Shown here in pieces: positions 1 to 8,037 of a stretch of 46,300 nt of DNA (positions are counted from its first letter, which is position 1; the number at the start of each line of letters is the position of its first letter). A program made the position numbers and the translations under genes. The notes under the pieces were generated by a model. The model made no database searches, was not told where the DNA came from, and worked only from the letters and a program-made list of their open reading frames with translations. Source of the stretch: a virus; IMG/VR virus record IMGVR_UViG_3300009159_000106, positions 1-46,300 of that record. One strand, written 5' to 3'.

Positions 1-236
1 ACTTCTTGTCGTGACTGAGTGTATCCTTTTTGAGCAGTCTTTAAACTCTCAAACCAAGCTCCGGCATCCTTGAAGTTTTCAGGAACAGCCATACCTTGGT
101 TTCTTACATAAGCATCAAAGGCTACTTTCTCACGAGCAAGCTGAGCATCCTCTGGAGTCGATGTAAGAGATTGTTCCGAAGACATGACTGGAGTCTCGGA
201 GGATTGTTCCATCATATCGGGAGTCTCTTCATTCAT
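1..236 (-). CDS. Scaffold-like capsid assembly protein (partial)
   Basis: The gene starts at the ATG at 236 and runs off the left edge, so only about 78 N-terminal residues are visible. They are acidic, rich in Glu, Ser and Thr, and begin MNEETPDMMEQSSETP. A later stretch reads DAGAWFESLKTAQKGYTQ. An acidic, low-complexity start fits the scaffolding protein of T7-like phages (gp9 type), which guides procapsid assembly and usually sits between the portal and capsid genes. Here it follows the portal and tail-fibre genes in transcription order, which agrees. The function is inferred mainly from position and composition; the remainder of the gene would decide it. Confidence 0.5.
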   Translation of the reverse strand, partial: MNEETPDMMEQSSETPVMSSEQSLTSTPEDAQLAREKVAFDAYVRNQGMAVPENFKDAGAWFESLKTAQKGYTQSRQE

Positions 237-257
237 ATTGTGTATCTTTCGTTAAAT

Positions 258-353
258 TTAATAAGGCTTCTTCTTGGAAGCGGCTTTCTTAACTGCCATC
301 TTCTTGTCCATCTTCTTATCCATCATCATCTTCTTAGCTGGTTTCTTTTTCAT
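258..353 (-). CDS. Tiny lysine-rich protein (31 aa)
   Basis: A 31-residue ORF with ATG at 353 and TAA at 258-260. It is preceded by a good ribosome binding site (AAAGGAAC, then ATG). The product is almost all Lys, Met and Ala with repeated DKKM units, so it is strongly basic. It lies between the SGNH-like fibre gene and the scaffold-like gene. I do not recognise a family. The basic character suggests nucleic-acid or capsid binding, but that is a guess. The strong RBS and tight packing are the main reasons to call it real. Confidence 0.55.
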   Translation of the reverse strand: MKKKPAKKMMMDKKMDKKMAVKKAASKKKPY

Positions 354-388
354 AGTGTTCCTTTCTTATTATATTAAAATATTTATTA

Positions 389-2590
389 TCAAACTAATGA
401 CGATAAAATTGCTTGGCTAACAACAGTATATCCATCCGATGGATATTTACGAGCAATATTATAAGAAATATTATGCCCGGTTGCAGGTTGACCACCTGCC
501 CACTGAGCTACCGTTGCAGTTTGATCTGAACCTTTGTATTCAGTAACATATGCATCTTGATATGCACTGTTTCCGTAATAGGTGAATGTCAAACCAACTG
601 GAGTTCCGGCGGTAGTTGTAATTGGAGGTCCGCCACCACTAGCAGATAGAGTAAATGATGTTGTTCCATTAGTTGCAGTAATGTAGTACACACCATTTGT
701 TACTGCTCCTCCACTTGTGTTAGTTCCAGAAATACCAACCTGTTGATTAACAGTAAGATTTCCAGCCATTGATGTTGAAGTAGTAAATACTCCACTTGCT
801 CCAATTGCAACACCCACAATTCCAATTGTTTGAATACTCAATCTAGCTCCAACCCAATAACCATCAGTAGTTACTGCTGATGTTCCAGTTAGTTTAATAG
901 AACTTGCTGTTGTAACGGTTGCTGTAAATGGACCAGAACTATCAACTGCTCCTCCAGATAAATGTACAGTTATATCTGCTCCTTGATTTGGAGAGTTTTT
1001 AAATCGTTGATAGTATGATGCATTTCCTGTTCCGTATGTTAATGCTTTATATGGTAGTATAGCTTTGATATCTACAACCGTCATATCTGGATTAGCTATT
1101 ACCATTGCATTTGCCGCAGCACGGACAGCAACAAGATTGCTAGTTGTTCCGGAGCCGCTTGTATCTAATGTATTACTTGGGACACCAACAATAGAGATAA
1201 TTGCTAGATCACTTGGTGGATATCCAAGCGAAGACCATACTGCTTTATATTTAGTCCATATTGCAATATGGGCGGCAGTCCAAGTCGAACCAGTGTCAGC
1301 ACCGTTAATTCCGCTATGGACAAACAACAATACGCGACCACAATTAGCACCACCAGCAGCAATTTGTCGTTCGCGCATTTCGCGTAATTGATATCCAATC
1401 CATGTTGTAGAAGTGTCAGTAACTAACAGAGCAATACGAGTACTATCATCGCCTGATTGATATGCATGTGAGTGTACTGCCCAACCCTTTGATTGACGAT
1501 AAAGAGACTGACAAAACAACGCTCCCGGTCCTTTACTAAAGATCGTACCACTTGGATAATTATAGCCAAGTGCGCTTGCTGTATGTCCTTTACCATTTGC
1601 AGTGAAGGATGCTTCATACAAATCAAAGGTTGGCTGACCACTCGCAGCACTCATTGATGTTGATGCACCACTAAATAAATGTGGTAATGCATTTGCTGAA
1701 CCACCACTAAATACTAATGGAACAAAATTACCACCACTAGGTACTTTTCCATATCGAACTCGTAAGAAGTTTACAACTCCGCTTGCTGCTAATGGATTGG
1801 TTTCATCAATATTTACACCAGTAGTTTTATAAACATCTGTTGTAGTTGGCATATACAGCCAGTCATTAAAGTCTGCTTGCGATCCAAAAGTTAAACCTGT
1901 TGTGGTTCCAGCTGTAGTTACAATTGCTGATCCATTATAGGTTTCTGATAATGTAAATGTAGTTGTTCCATTAGTTGCAACAATGTAATAAGTTTTTGGA
2001 CTTGTATATCCAGTGATAGTTCCATTTCCACCACCAACGCTTAGTGTTCCAGCTATATTTACCTGCTGATTAACTTGTAAATAAGCAGAAGTGCATTGAA
2101 ACTGTCCACCAGTATTAGTAATTGTTACTCCCGTTAAACTTCCTTGGACAGTTGATGATCCATACGAAGTTAAAACAGTTCCTGTATTCCATACTGCATA
2201 GGGAAGAGCATTTGCATCTGTAGGAGCACTAGTTGAGGCTTGTAACCCGGACTTGAAATTTGCATCTTTAGCAATAGTTGAAACAGTTCCACGCCAATTG
2301 CCGTAAAATCGTGATGCTCCAGAAGAACTTCGATCAATAAATGGAGCAAGAGAAGTACCATAACATGGAATATTTAGGTTATTTAATGCTTCAGCTATAC
2401 CTGATTGATATCCATATCCACCAGCAAGAGCTGATCCAGTATTACTATCACCAAAGATGATAATATCTAGACTGTTAGTTCTGGCAATAAGATCTTTTAA
2501 AAATCCAGCTGCTCGGTTACTGCCATAAACTAAGGGACCAGTAAATGTTTCATCTATTTCTGTTAATGATTTTACTCTATTACGATACAT
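389..2590 (-). CDS. SGNH/GDSL-hydrolase-like tail fibre or spike (733 aa)
   Basis: A 733-residue structural-type protein rich in Gly, Ser and Thr. Near residue 45 it has IIIFGDSNTG, matching the GDS(L) nucleophile block of SGNH esterases. Near residue 420 it has HSGINGAD, which could be the G-x-N block. The C-terminal Asp/His block is not clear: SDGYTVV lacks the usual His, although GHN lies shortly before it. Two copies of one module (about residues 153-236 and 592-676) share VNQQV, YYI-ATNGTT-FTLS and TTAGT-GLTF, which is an internal duplication. Phage SGNH domains often deacetylate host surface glycans, so a receptor-modifying tail fibre is plausible. The start overlaps the upstream stop (TAATG). 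Catalytic activity is uncertain. Confidence 0.6.
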   Translation of the reverse strand: MYRNRVKSLTEIDETFTGPLVYGSNRAAGFLKDLIARTNSLDIIIFGDSNTGSALAGGYGYQSGIAEALNNLNIPCYGTSLAPFIDRSSSGASRFYGNWRGTVSTIAKDANFKSGLQASTSAPTDANALPYAVWNTGTVLTSYGSSTVQGSLTGVTITNTGGQFQCTSAYLQVNQQVNIAGTLSVGGGNGTITGYTSPKTYYIVATNGTTTFTLSETYNGSAIVTTAGTTTGLTFGSQADFNDWLYMPTTTDVYKTTGVNIDETNPLAASGVVNFLRVRYGKVPSGGNFVPLVFSGGSANALPHLFSGASTSMSAASGQPTFDLYEASFTANGKGHTASALGYNYPSGTIFSKGPGALFCQSLYRQSKGWAVHSHAYQSGDDSTRIALLVTDTSTTWIGYQLREMRERQIAAGGANCGRVLLFVHSGINGADTGSTWTAAHIAIWTKYKAVWSSLGYPPSDLAIISIVGVPSNTLDTSGSGTTSNLVAVRAAANAMVIANPDMTVVDIKAILPYKALTYGTGNASYYQRFKNSPNQGADITVHLSGGAVDSSGPFTATVTTASSIKLTGTSAVTTDGYWVGARLSIQTIGIVGVAIGASGVFTTSTSMAGNLTVNQQVGISGTNTSGGAVTNGVYYITATNGTTSFTLSASGGGPPITTTAGTPVGLTFTYYGNSAYQDAYVTEYKGSDQTATVAQWAGGQPATGHNISYNIARKYPSDGYTVVSQAILSSLV

Positions 2591-3126
2591 TAGATGAATC
2601 CTATAAAAGCATTACACAAACCTGCACCTCCACCACCAGCTGCAGTAGCCGCAAAGTCAATCTTAATAAACTGACACCCAAGGGTATCAATCAAGAGTGA
2701 AGCTGTGGACTGACCAGAGGTAGCAAGGTAAACCTTAGCATCACCTTCGGTTTTAGCATGGGTAGCAACAGAGTACATACTCTGACTATTAATAGTTGTT
2801 GCAGTATATGTTGAATTTATTGCAGAAACAGTACCAAAGTACAATAGCTGTGGTACAAAGAAAGCACCATCATTAGTTTTTGAATAACCAGTAACGCGCA
2901 TGGTTTGACCAGCTGCGAGTGTTGATGAAAACATCGGAATAATCTTGATATAATTTAATGTTGAGGTTGGAAAGACTACGCCATTTCCATTAGTTACTGG
3001 CATTGTAGCTGCAGGAACATCATCACTGAGTCCCGGAATGGCTACATTGATAAGGTTGGTTGTAGACAGGAGCTTCATTGGCTCTTGGACTGTCTTGAGT
3101 TGTGTCATTGTGTGTGTATGAATCAT
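2590..3126 (-). CDS. Probable virion structural protein (178 aa)
   Basis: A 178-residue protein of beta-rich, Thr/Ser/Ala-rich composition that ends in a Gly- and Ala-rich stretch (AATAAGGGGAGLCNAFIGFI). I see no catalytic motif. It lies between tail-fibre-type genes; its ATG overlaps the stop of the 40-residue ORF (ATGA), and its stop overlaps the start of the SGNH-like gene. The composition resembles small head-decoration or tail-accessory proteins, but the role is inferred from context only. A second ATG at 3108 is an alternative start, and neither has a strong ribosome binding site. Confidence 0.6.
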   Translation of the reverse strand: MIHTHTMTQLKTVQEPMKLLSTTNLINVAIPGLSDDVPAATMPVTNGNGVVFPTSTLNYIKIIPMFSSTLAAGQTMRVTGYSKTNDGAFFVPQLLYFGTVSAINSTYTATTINSQSMYSVATHAKTEGDAKVYLATSGQSTASLLIDTLGCQFIKIDFAATAAGGGGAGLCNAFIGFI

Positions 3127-3245
3127 TTCTTTTTTGTCTTTCTTTTAGGTAGTTTACCCTTAGGAGTTTCTTTCTCAAACTTGGCTGCAAGTTTGGGATT
3201 AGTAGCATACATAAATTTGCGTTGTTGTTGTGATTTAAACGGCAT
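3123..3245 (-). CDS. Small basic phage protein, MPFKSQQQRKFMYA type (40 aa)
   Basis: A 40-residue ORF from ATG 3245 to TGA 3123. It begins MPFKSQQQRKFMYATNP and continues with an A-KFEKETPKG segment and a lysine-rich tail. Short proteins starting MPFKS-x-x-QR-(Y/F)M(Y/F)A are widespread in tailed phages, usually near head genes, with no defined function. The stop overlaps the next start (ATGA), which suggests translational coupling. Family recognition is from memory of the pattern. Confidence 0.7.
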   Translation of the reverse strand: MPFKSQQQRKFMYATNPKLAAKFEKETPKGKLPKRKTKKK

Positions 3246-3247
3246 AT

Positions 3248-3343
3248 TTATTTACTCTTTTTGGGGTATACTATCTTTGTAGCGTCTTTACCCGTACATG
3301 TAGTGGTCTTACCACAGTTACATTTATATGTTTTCTTTGCCAT
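3248..3343 (-). CDS. Tiny Cys/Lys-rich protein (31 aa)
   Basis: A 31-residue ORF starting with the ATG at 3343, immediately after the stop of the LamG-like gene (3345), and ending with TAA at 3248. It begins MAKKTYKCNCGKTTTC and ends in KKSK. Three cysteines in a C-x-C-x5-C arrangement could bind a metal. I do not recognise a family. It is one of several very small basic ORFs in the virion module, and its reality rests on the tight spacing and the coherent sequence. Confidence 0.5.
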   Translation of the reverse strand: MAKKTYKCNCGKTTTCTGKDATKIVYPKKSK

Positions 3344-3344
3344 G

Positions 3345-4568
3345 TTATGCCTTTGTATAATCTTGTAGTTCTTGGTCTGTAAAGACTTGTGGATAGAAAG
3401 TAATTGATTGGATACCACTGTTTAAAAAACTTGTAAATGAAGTTGGAACTAAATTTGCCATAGAACCAATATTCATATATGGATTATTGACTAAAACTTC
3501 ACTAAAGAAGAAATCAGTTGTTACACCAATAGCAGGTACGCTACTATTTGTAGAGATACGGACTATTGATGGTTCACTTTCAAAGGCAATAGCTGTTTTA
3601 TTTAAATTACCAGTTAGTCCTGCAACAGTGATACCACCATAAGTCCAGAAGACTGTACTATTGACAGAACCACTAGCATGTCTAAGTTGTATAAATGCAT
3701 TTTCCAAAGCACCAATACTAATAACAGTACGATCTCCAGCACCCACTACACCACGGAAATAATTAATAACCAATGTACCATCTTGTTTAAACCATGAAGT
3801 AAAATCCCCATCTTTTATAATTGCTTGATCTTGTCCTCTTGTTAGAGAAGTTAATGTTACAGGTATATATGAAGAGGCAACAGTTCCAGTCTCAAGTTGT
3901 ACTCCCCAGATTTCAACTGAGTCAGTACTGTTAACAATACGGAATGCAATCTGTTGTTGAGTTGCATTAGTTAATCCTTGATATCGAACCCATTCACTAG
4001 TAATGACAACTGTTCCCCATGTTGGAGAACCAATGGTGTGGGAAACTTGAAAGTCTCCAGTGCCACTTACGCGTCGAATCCATGCTGACCATACACGCTG
4101 TGTGTTTGGCTTTGCCGTAGCAAGACCATGAGTAAGAGTTGCATTGGCAGCATTAGCTGTAAAGCGAATAGCATTAGCAGTACCATCAGGTGAGATTTGT
4201 CCAGCAGTTCTAGTGATGTTTACATCAGTCCAAAGGTATGTGGCTCCACCTGAGGTAGCAAAAGTCTGACTACCAGTTAGTAGATTAGAAGATTGTTGTT
4301 CAACTATCAAACCTTGGGATACAAAAGTATTACCAATTCGTTGATAAGAAAAGCGAGGCTGATCTTGAACAACATAATTAACAAAACCACTTGCATTAAT
4401 ACCTGTTGCAATACCTGATCTACTATACTTAACTCGTGGATCTATTACTCCTCTACTAAAATCTAATGATAAGGTAGAACCATCGCCTCCTACTGGAGGA
4501 AGAGTACGATTTCTTGTTAGTGTCCAATTTGGTAGATCTGAATCCCATGTTCGATTGCGCTGCGTCAT
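3345..4568 (-). CDS. LamG-like tail fibre or carbohydrate-binding virion protein (407 aa)
   Basis: A 407-residue protein. The N-terminal part (LSLDFSRG, QGLIVEQQSSNLL) and the segment near residue 220 (GVQLETGTVASSYIP) match phage tail proteins that carry concanavalin-like or LamG lectin domains. The C-terminal part follows the usual pattern SWFKQDGTLVIN, KTAIAFE, then SITFYPQVFTDQELQDYTKA. Such proteins are thought to bind host surface glycans. The gene lies just downstream of the portal block and before the SGNH-like fibre, so the two probably form part of the adsorption apparatus. Attachment to the virion is inferred. Confidence 0.7.
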   Translation of the reverse strand: MTQRNRTWDSDLPNWTLTRNRTLPPVGGDGSTLSLDFSRGVIDPRVKYSRSGIATGINASGFVNYVVQDQPRFSYQRIGNTFVSQGLIVEQQSSNLLTGSQTFATSGGATYLWTDVNITRTAGQISPDGTANAIRFTANAANATLTHGLATAKPNTQRVWSAWIRRVSGTGDFQVSHTIGSPTWGTVVITSEWVRYQGLTNATQQQIAFRIVNSTDSVEIWGVQLETGTVASSYIPVTLTSLTRGQDQAIIKDGDFTSWFKQDGTLVINYFRGVVGAGDRTVISIGALENAFIQLRHASGSVNSTVFWTYGGITVAGLTGNLNKTAIAFESEPSIVRISTNSSVPAIGVTTDFFFSEVLVNNPYMNIGSMANLVPTSFTSFLNSGIQSITFYPQVFTDQELQDYTKA

Positions 4569-4583
4569 ACTAACTTCCTTTAT

Positions 4584-4658
4584 CTACCATTTTGTTTTTT
4601 TACTACTTTTCTTAGCGGCAACACCCTTGGCTGTACACATGGATTTAGCTTTAGCCAT
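4584..4658 (-). CDS. Possible tiny Lys-rich protein (24 aa)
   Basis: A 24-residue ORF whose ATG (4658) follows the upstream stop (4660-4662) by one base. It begins MAKAKSMCTAKGVAAKK and continues with SSKKTKW. It resembles the other tiny basic ORFs of this module in its MAK start and high lysine content. There is no strong ribosome binding site, so translation would depend on coupling. The function is unknown and the call is tentative. Confidence 0.35.
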   Translation of the reverse strand: MAKAKSMCTAKGVAAKKSSKKTKW

Positions 4659-4659
4659 G

Positions 4660-4956
4660 TTACTTACATTTTCTATTCTTGGGACATGATGTCTTAGACT
4701 TACCGGGTCCACCCCATAGGTCTTTGCATGCCCAGTATTTAGCAGTGAGTTTATTATTTGCTGAGTCACACTTATGTCTAGCCTTGAAAGACTTACGAGC
4801 TTCAGTACTATAGTTGTTACCATAACCTGCTGCCCCATAATGAATGATCTTTTCTTGCCCATTAGCACAAGCTTTTACAACCCGCTTCTTAGCAGGGTTA
4901 GGAGACTTGCGAGGTTTATTGCAAGGCATACTAGCCTTATTAACTTTCTTAGCCAT
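4660..4956 (-). CDS. Small Cys/Lys-rich conserved phage protein (98 aa)
   Basis: I chose the ATG at 4956 because a strong Shine-Dalgarno (GGAGG, then ATG) precedes it; the reading frame extends upstream without such a site. The 98-residue product begins MAKKVNKASMPCNKPRKSP and contains EKIIHYGAAGYGNN, ARKSFKARHKCD and AKYWACKDLW. This combination of an IIHYG segment, a basic RKSF-ARH-CD segment and a W-C-K segment recurs in small phage proteins encoded near portals, with no known function. It overlaps the end of the portal gene by 8 bases. Confidence 0.75.
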   Translation of the reverse strand: MAKKVNKASMPCNKPRKSPNPAKKRVVKACANGQEKIIHYGAAGYGNNYSTEARKSFKARHKCDSANNKLTAKYWACKDLWGGPGKSKTSCPKNRKCK

Positions 4957-6562
4957 TAGGTTGTCCTCCTGTAAATGCAGACATATCAGCACCTGAGTTC
5001 TGTAGAACATTCATGATACCTTGTCCACCATTTTGTGCGAGATCCTGTTGTCCTGCTTGTGCCATGATATTACCCATTGCTCCAGCAGTTGCTTGTGTAG
5101 AAGCCTGAGTCATCTGCTGTTGAGCCTGTTGCTGTTGCATCATCATCTGCTCTTGCTGAATATCTTCAGCTGATCGTACCCAATTACGGGCATCGAAACC
5201 AAGAGAAGTAATCAATGCTCTAGCATATTCTTCCCACTTAAATGCAGCGGCTGCTTGCTCAGGTAGATTGCGAACCATCTCGCCCATCTGCATAAGCTTT
5301 TGCAAATCAGTGTCACGACTTAGGGCTTGAAGACCAGTAATTACTTCAATAGATAATACACCTTCATCATCAAAGAACTGTTCATACATTCTTGTATCAA
5401 GTTCTTCGTTTTCAATCATTAAAAATACAGATCGCTTGACAATTGGTTCCATGAGATCTCTAGCGATAGCACTGAATGCTCCACCTAAGACTGTCTCAAG
5501 TTCAGAACCAATCATACGAACAGCAGTAGCAGTCACGCGGTCGCCACTTGGTAGTGAGGAGGCAGACATTAAGAATGCCTGACCAATCTCTCTACGCATA
5601 GTTTCAACAGCGGTCTGAGCGGCTGAGATCTGTGGGTTCATTGTCTGTGATGGTGATAGTACGAATACATCTGCTTGTCTTACGGGGATCCATGAGCCAT
5701 TGGGTGCATCAGAAACATCATCTACCTCAGTAATACCAGATGGATCAATACCCATCCAGAAGGCTGAGGCTGCTGCCATGCCATCAAGCAATGCCTTAGT
5801 ATAACCATCAAGACTTGATAGGTCGCCTAGGATATCTTCGCAGTGCGATCTCCCGTAGTTTTCTCCGGGTATGCCGTACCACCGTAGTACCGTCACAGGA
5901 CATACTTCGTAGACACCGCTTGTCAGTAGGTTCCCATTTTCGTCTTCCTTTGTGTACTTCCATAGATTGTCCTCCTTGAGATATTGACAATATGTTTTTT
6001 TGTAACCTCTCTTAGCGGATTCGGGTAAAGAGGAGTATGGGCTAATTGCCTCTGGATCTACAAGATCATATTCAATATGAATAATTTCATTGACATCTCC
6101 AGCAACGGTACGCTGTACAGCATAGTTATCTAGACGAGTAACTCTAAACTTAAAGTCATCCATCTCATGTACTAAACAATCTCCAACTACAATTAAATTT
6201 TGAATTGTTTGAAAGATTGTTTCTCTTAGGTTAGTACCAATAAGTTTGCGATAGACTTGATAACTCATAGTCTCAAGATACTGTCCAATTTCTGCGGTTG
6301 GTTCTACACCAGACCGAAGACCAAATTTAAAAAAGGGTGTGTCATTCAAAGGCATCATTGCTGACAGCATTCGACTAGCTAATGAAGTCACACCTCTCGC
6401 ACCAACAGAGGATGTTGGCTGTGGTAGTTCCATCTCTTCCGTCCAACCCGAAGGTGGAAGAAGACTTGGAACAGTTAGTGCGGCACATAGCCGAGCACGG
6501 TATAGTTTAGATGTTCGCATTGCATCTAACATTCGGAAGCGTTCAACAAGATTGTTTTTCAT
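4949..6562 (-). CDS. Portal (head-tail connector) protein
   Basis: A 537-residue protein, close to the usual size of T7 gp8-type portals (about 535). The N-terminal block (GWTEEMELPQPTSSVGARGV, then LASRMLSAMMPLNDTPFF) is typical of this family, as is MSASSLPSGDRVTATAVRMI near residue 335, followed by a GSELETVLGG segment. The C-terminal 80 residues are Gln- and Met-rich (QQEQMMMQQQQAQQQ), also usual for podovirus portals. It would form the dodecameric ring at the packaging vertex. It follows a set of small virion genes, and its stop overlaps the next gene. Confidence 0.93.
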   Translation of the reverse strand: MKNNLVERFRMLDAMRTSKLYRARLCAALTVPSLLPPSGWTEEMELPQPTSSVGARGVTSLASRMLSAMMPLNDTPFFKFGLRSGVEPTAEIGQYLETMSYQVYRKLIGTNLRETIFQTIQNLIVVGDCLVHEMDDFKFRVTRLDNYAVQRTVAGDVNEIIHIEYDLVDPEAISPYSSLPESAKRGYKKTYCQYLKEDNLWKYTKEDENGNLLTSGVYEVCPVTVLRWYGIPGENYGRSHCEDILGDLSSLDGYTKALLDGMAAASAFWMGIDPSGITEVDDVSDAPNGSWIPVRQADVFVLSPSQTMNPQISAAQTAVETMRREIGQAFLMSASSLPSGDRVTATAVRMIGSELETVLGGAFSAIARDLMEPIVKRSVFLMIENEELDTRMYEQFFDDEGVLSIEVITGLQALSRDTDLQKLMQMGEMVRNLPEQAAAAFKWEEYARALITSLGFDARNWVRSAEDIQQEQMMMQQQQAQQQMTQASTQATAGAMGNIMAQAGQQDLAQNGGQGIMNVLQNSGADMSAFTGGQPNG

Positions 6563-6572
6563 TTACACTCCT

Positions 6573-6905
6573 TTATGTAGATACACCATTATATAATGCG
6601 GAATAAAAATCTAATGCCTTAGCGTTACCACCTTGAATACCTCTAGTACTCTGTGCTTCAGACTGTGACTGAGCTTCCATAATTGCTTCTTGTTCTGCAG
6701 CAGTGGATGTCTGAACTGCTGCTTGCTCATCTGCCTTGGTTCTAGCCATAGCAATAGCTTCTCTAGCAACACGGCGAGTCTCGGAATCTTCTGCTGCTTT
6801 TCTACGCTCTTCTTCTTGTTCCTTTTGGAATTTGCGTTCGTCTTCCATTAACTGCTTTTGTTCTTTGTATGTCATACCACCACTAATACTAGGGCTTCCA
6901 CCCAT
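6573..6905 (-). CDS. Small coiled-coil protein upstream of portal (110 aa)
   Basis: A 110-residue protein starting MGGSPSISGGMTYKEQKQL, followed by a highly charged Glu/Lys/Arg/Gln helical region (residues about 20-90) and a short tail. Small proteins with a glycine-rich start and a long coiled coil are often encoded just upstream of T7-like portals and are thought to be virion or tail-assembly components. No catalytic motif is visible. It ends 10 bases before the portal start. The function is inferred from position only. Confidence 0.65.
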   Translation of the reverse strand: MGGSPSISGGMTYKEQKQLMEDERKFQKEQEEERRKAAEDSETRRVAREAIAMARTKADEQAAVQTSTAAEQEAIMEAQSQSEAQSTRGIQGGNAKALDFYSALYNGVST

Positions 6906-6906
6906 A

Positions 6907-7098
6907 TTACTTGCCTCCTTGCTGTTGCTTTAGCACAGCTTTTAATTTGTTTACGACTTCTATTTGCCCTGCTCTAAATGCAGATCGTCTTGCAAACTTG
7001 CTTTCTTCACAGTCAGCATCGTATTCAAGGGGCTTGTACAGTTCTTCCAGAATTTTTATCAGGTCTGGATCTATTCTCGGATACTTTTCTGATCTCAT
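6907..7098 (-). CDS. Small conserved phage protein, YPRIDPDL type (63 aa)
   Basis: A 63-residue protein beginning MRSEKYPRIDPDLIKILEEL, with FRAGQIEVVNKLKAVLKQQ near the end. The pairing of an N-terminal YPRI-x-x-DLI-x-LE segment with a C-terminal RAGQ-x-x-VV-x-L segment is common in small proteins of T7-like and marine podoviruses, with no known role. The start overlaps the upstream ORF by about 74 bases, which is large for this genome, so the true start might be internal. Confidence 0.6.
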   Translation of the reverse strand: MRSEKYPRIDPDLIKILEELYKPLEYDADCEESKFARRSAFRAGQIEVVNKLKAVLKQQQGGK

Positions 7099-7213
7099 TT
7101 TTTAATTCTTCTATTTGATTATAAAGATCTTTGATTAACTGCTTAACTTCAGGGAGATCTATTGGTGCCGAAATAGTTAAACGCATTTTTGCTTGTTCAA
7201 TATTAGTAATCAT
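7025..7213 (-). CDS. Hypothetical small helical protein (62 aa)
   Basis: A 62-residue ORF beginning MITNIEQAKMRLTISAPIDL, with a predicted coiled-coil stretch (QLIKDLYNQIEELKNEIRKV). Its start overlaps the stop of the upstream 274-residue gene by 4 bases (7210-7213), the usual coupling pattern here. I do not recognise it. The long overlap with the next gene leaves some doubt about its C-terminal end. Confidence 0.55.
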   Translation of the reverse strand: MITNIEQAKMRLTISAPIDLPEVKQLIKDLYNQIEELKNEIRKVSENRSRPDKNSGRTVQAP

Positions 7214-8034
7214 CTGTTTCTATTTGCTTTCTGTGCAGCCTTAATTGCAGCGTCAAGTTGCTTTTGTGTGAGTTTTTTTACAGCGTTAGCAGCATCAGTA
7301 ATTTTTTTTTCTAGTTCTTTTCGCTGTTCGGCAAGTGTTGCTGCATATATAGTAGCCTGAGCTGTTTGTATAGTAGGATCGGATCTAAAGCGCAGGGTTT
7401 CTGCATCTCTAAAAGCCTGTAGTCTAGCAGCAGCCACTTCTTCGGATGCTTTATAGCTATAAATTTTATTTCCATTAACTATACTAGAACTTCTGTTTCT
7501 ATTGCCAGCTGCTGCATATGCGTTTATATCAAAGTCAGCATCTGTGCTTTTAATAACACCTGTGTTTGCGTTCTTTGTTACTGATGCAAGGTATTGGTCT
7601 AAAACACCAGCCATTTGTGCTTCGCCTGATTGTTTTACAAACTCAGTAATGCGTTGCTGTTGCTGTTCAAACTCTTCGTTCTGTTTAGAAACAACATCAA
7701 TTTGCATATCGGTTTGTCTTTTTGCTTCAGTCTCTGGATTAAAGACATAGAAAGCAGCATCGTTGTTTGCTGTAGTTATATCATCACCTACAGTAAATCG
7801 AACATCTTTCATCTTTGCATACATCGGGTTATAAATATCCGAAAAGTTAGGCAAGTCTTGTTTGGTCAGAGCAGTTTCTTTAGTAGTACTATAGTAGGAT
7901 CCTTGTCCTACATCTGCCATGTTTAAAATACCACCCTGCACACCAGAAATATCTGTATTTAGTTCTGTTAGTTGTGTATTGTAATTTGCAAGAGCTGTTG
8001 TTGCTCCAGCTAATGTTTGTCTTTGTCTTGCCAT
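7210..8034 (-). CDS. Hypothetical protein, probable virion component (274 aa)
   Basis: A 274-residue protein I cannot assign. The first half is mixed (DISGVQGGILNMADVGQG, then YNPMYAKMKDVRF). The rest is rich in Ala, Gln and Lys, with long helical stretches (KQNEEFEQQQQRITEFVKQ and the C-terminal EKKITDAANAVKKLTQKQ). It lies between ribonucleotide reductase and the portal block, where T7-like phages place small late or virion genes. The start at 8034 lies 4 bases after the reductase stop. A structural or internal-virion role is a guess. Confidence 0.6.
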   Translation of the reverse strand: MARQRQTLAGATTALANYNTQLTELNTDISGVQGGILNMADVGQGSYYSTTKETALTKQDLPNFSDIYNPMYAKMKDVRFTVGDDITTANNDAAFYVFNPETEAKRQTDMQIDVVSKQNEEFEQQQQRITEFVKQSGEAQMAGVLDQYLASVTKNANTGVIKSTDADFDINAYAAAGNRNRSSSIVNGNKIYSYKASEEVAAARLQAFRDAETLRFRSDPTIQTAQATIYAATLAEQRKELEKKITDAANAVKKLTQKQLDAAIKAAQKANRNR

Positions 8035-8037
8035 TGT

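Noticed and set aside
1065-1391. Plus-strand 108-codon ORF opposite the SGNH-like gene
   Set aside because: It has no ribosome binding site or recognisable domain, and is the mirror of a well-supported gene.
4836-4856. Weak promoter-like match (minus strand ATTATGGGGCAGCAG)
   Set aside because: Only the GGGGC core matches and the stretch is explained by coding sequence.
4957-5010. Upstream extension of the 98-residue Cys/Lys-rich gene
   Set aside because: The extension lies within the portal coding sequence and lacks the strong GGAGG site that precedes the ATG at 4956.
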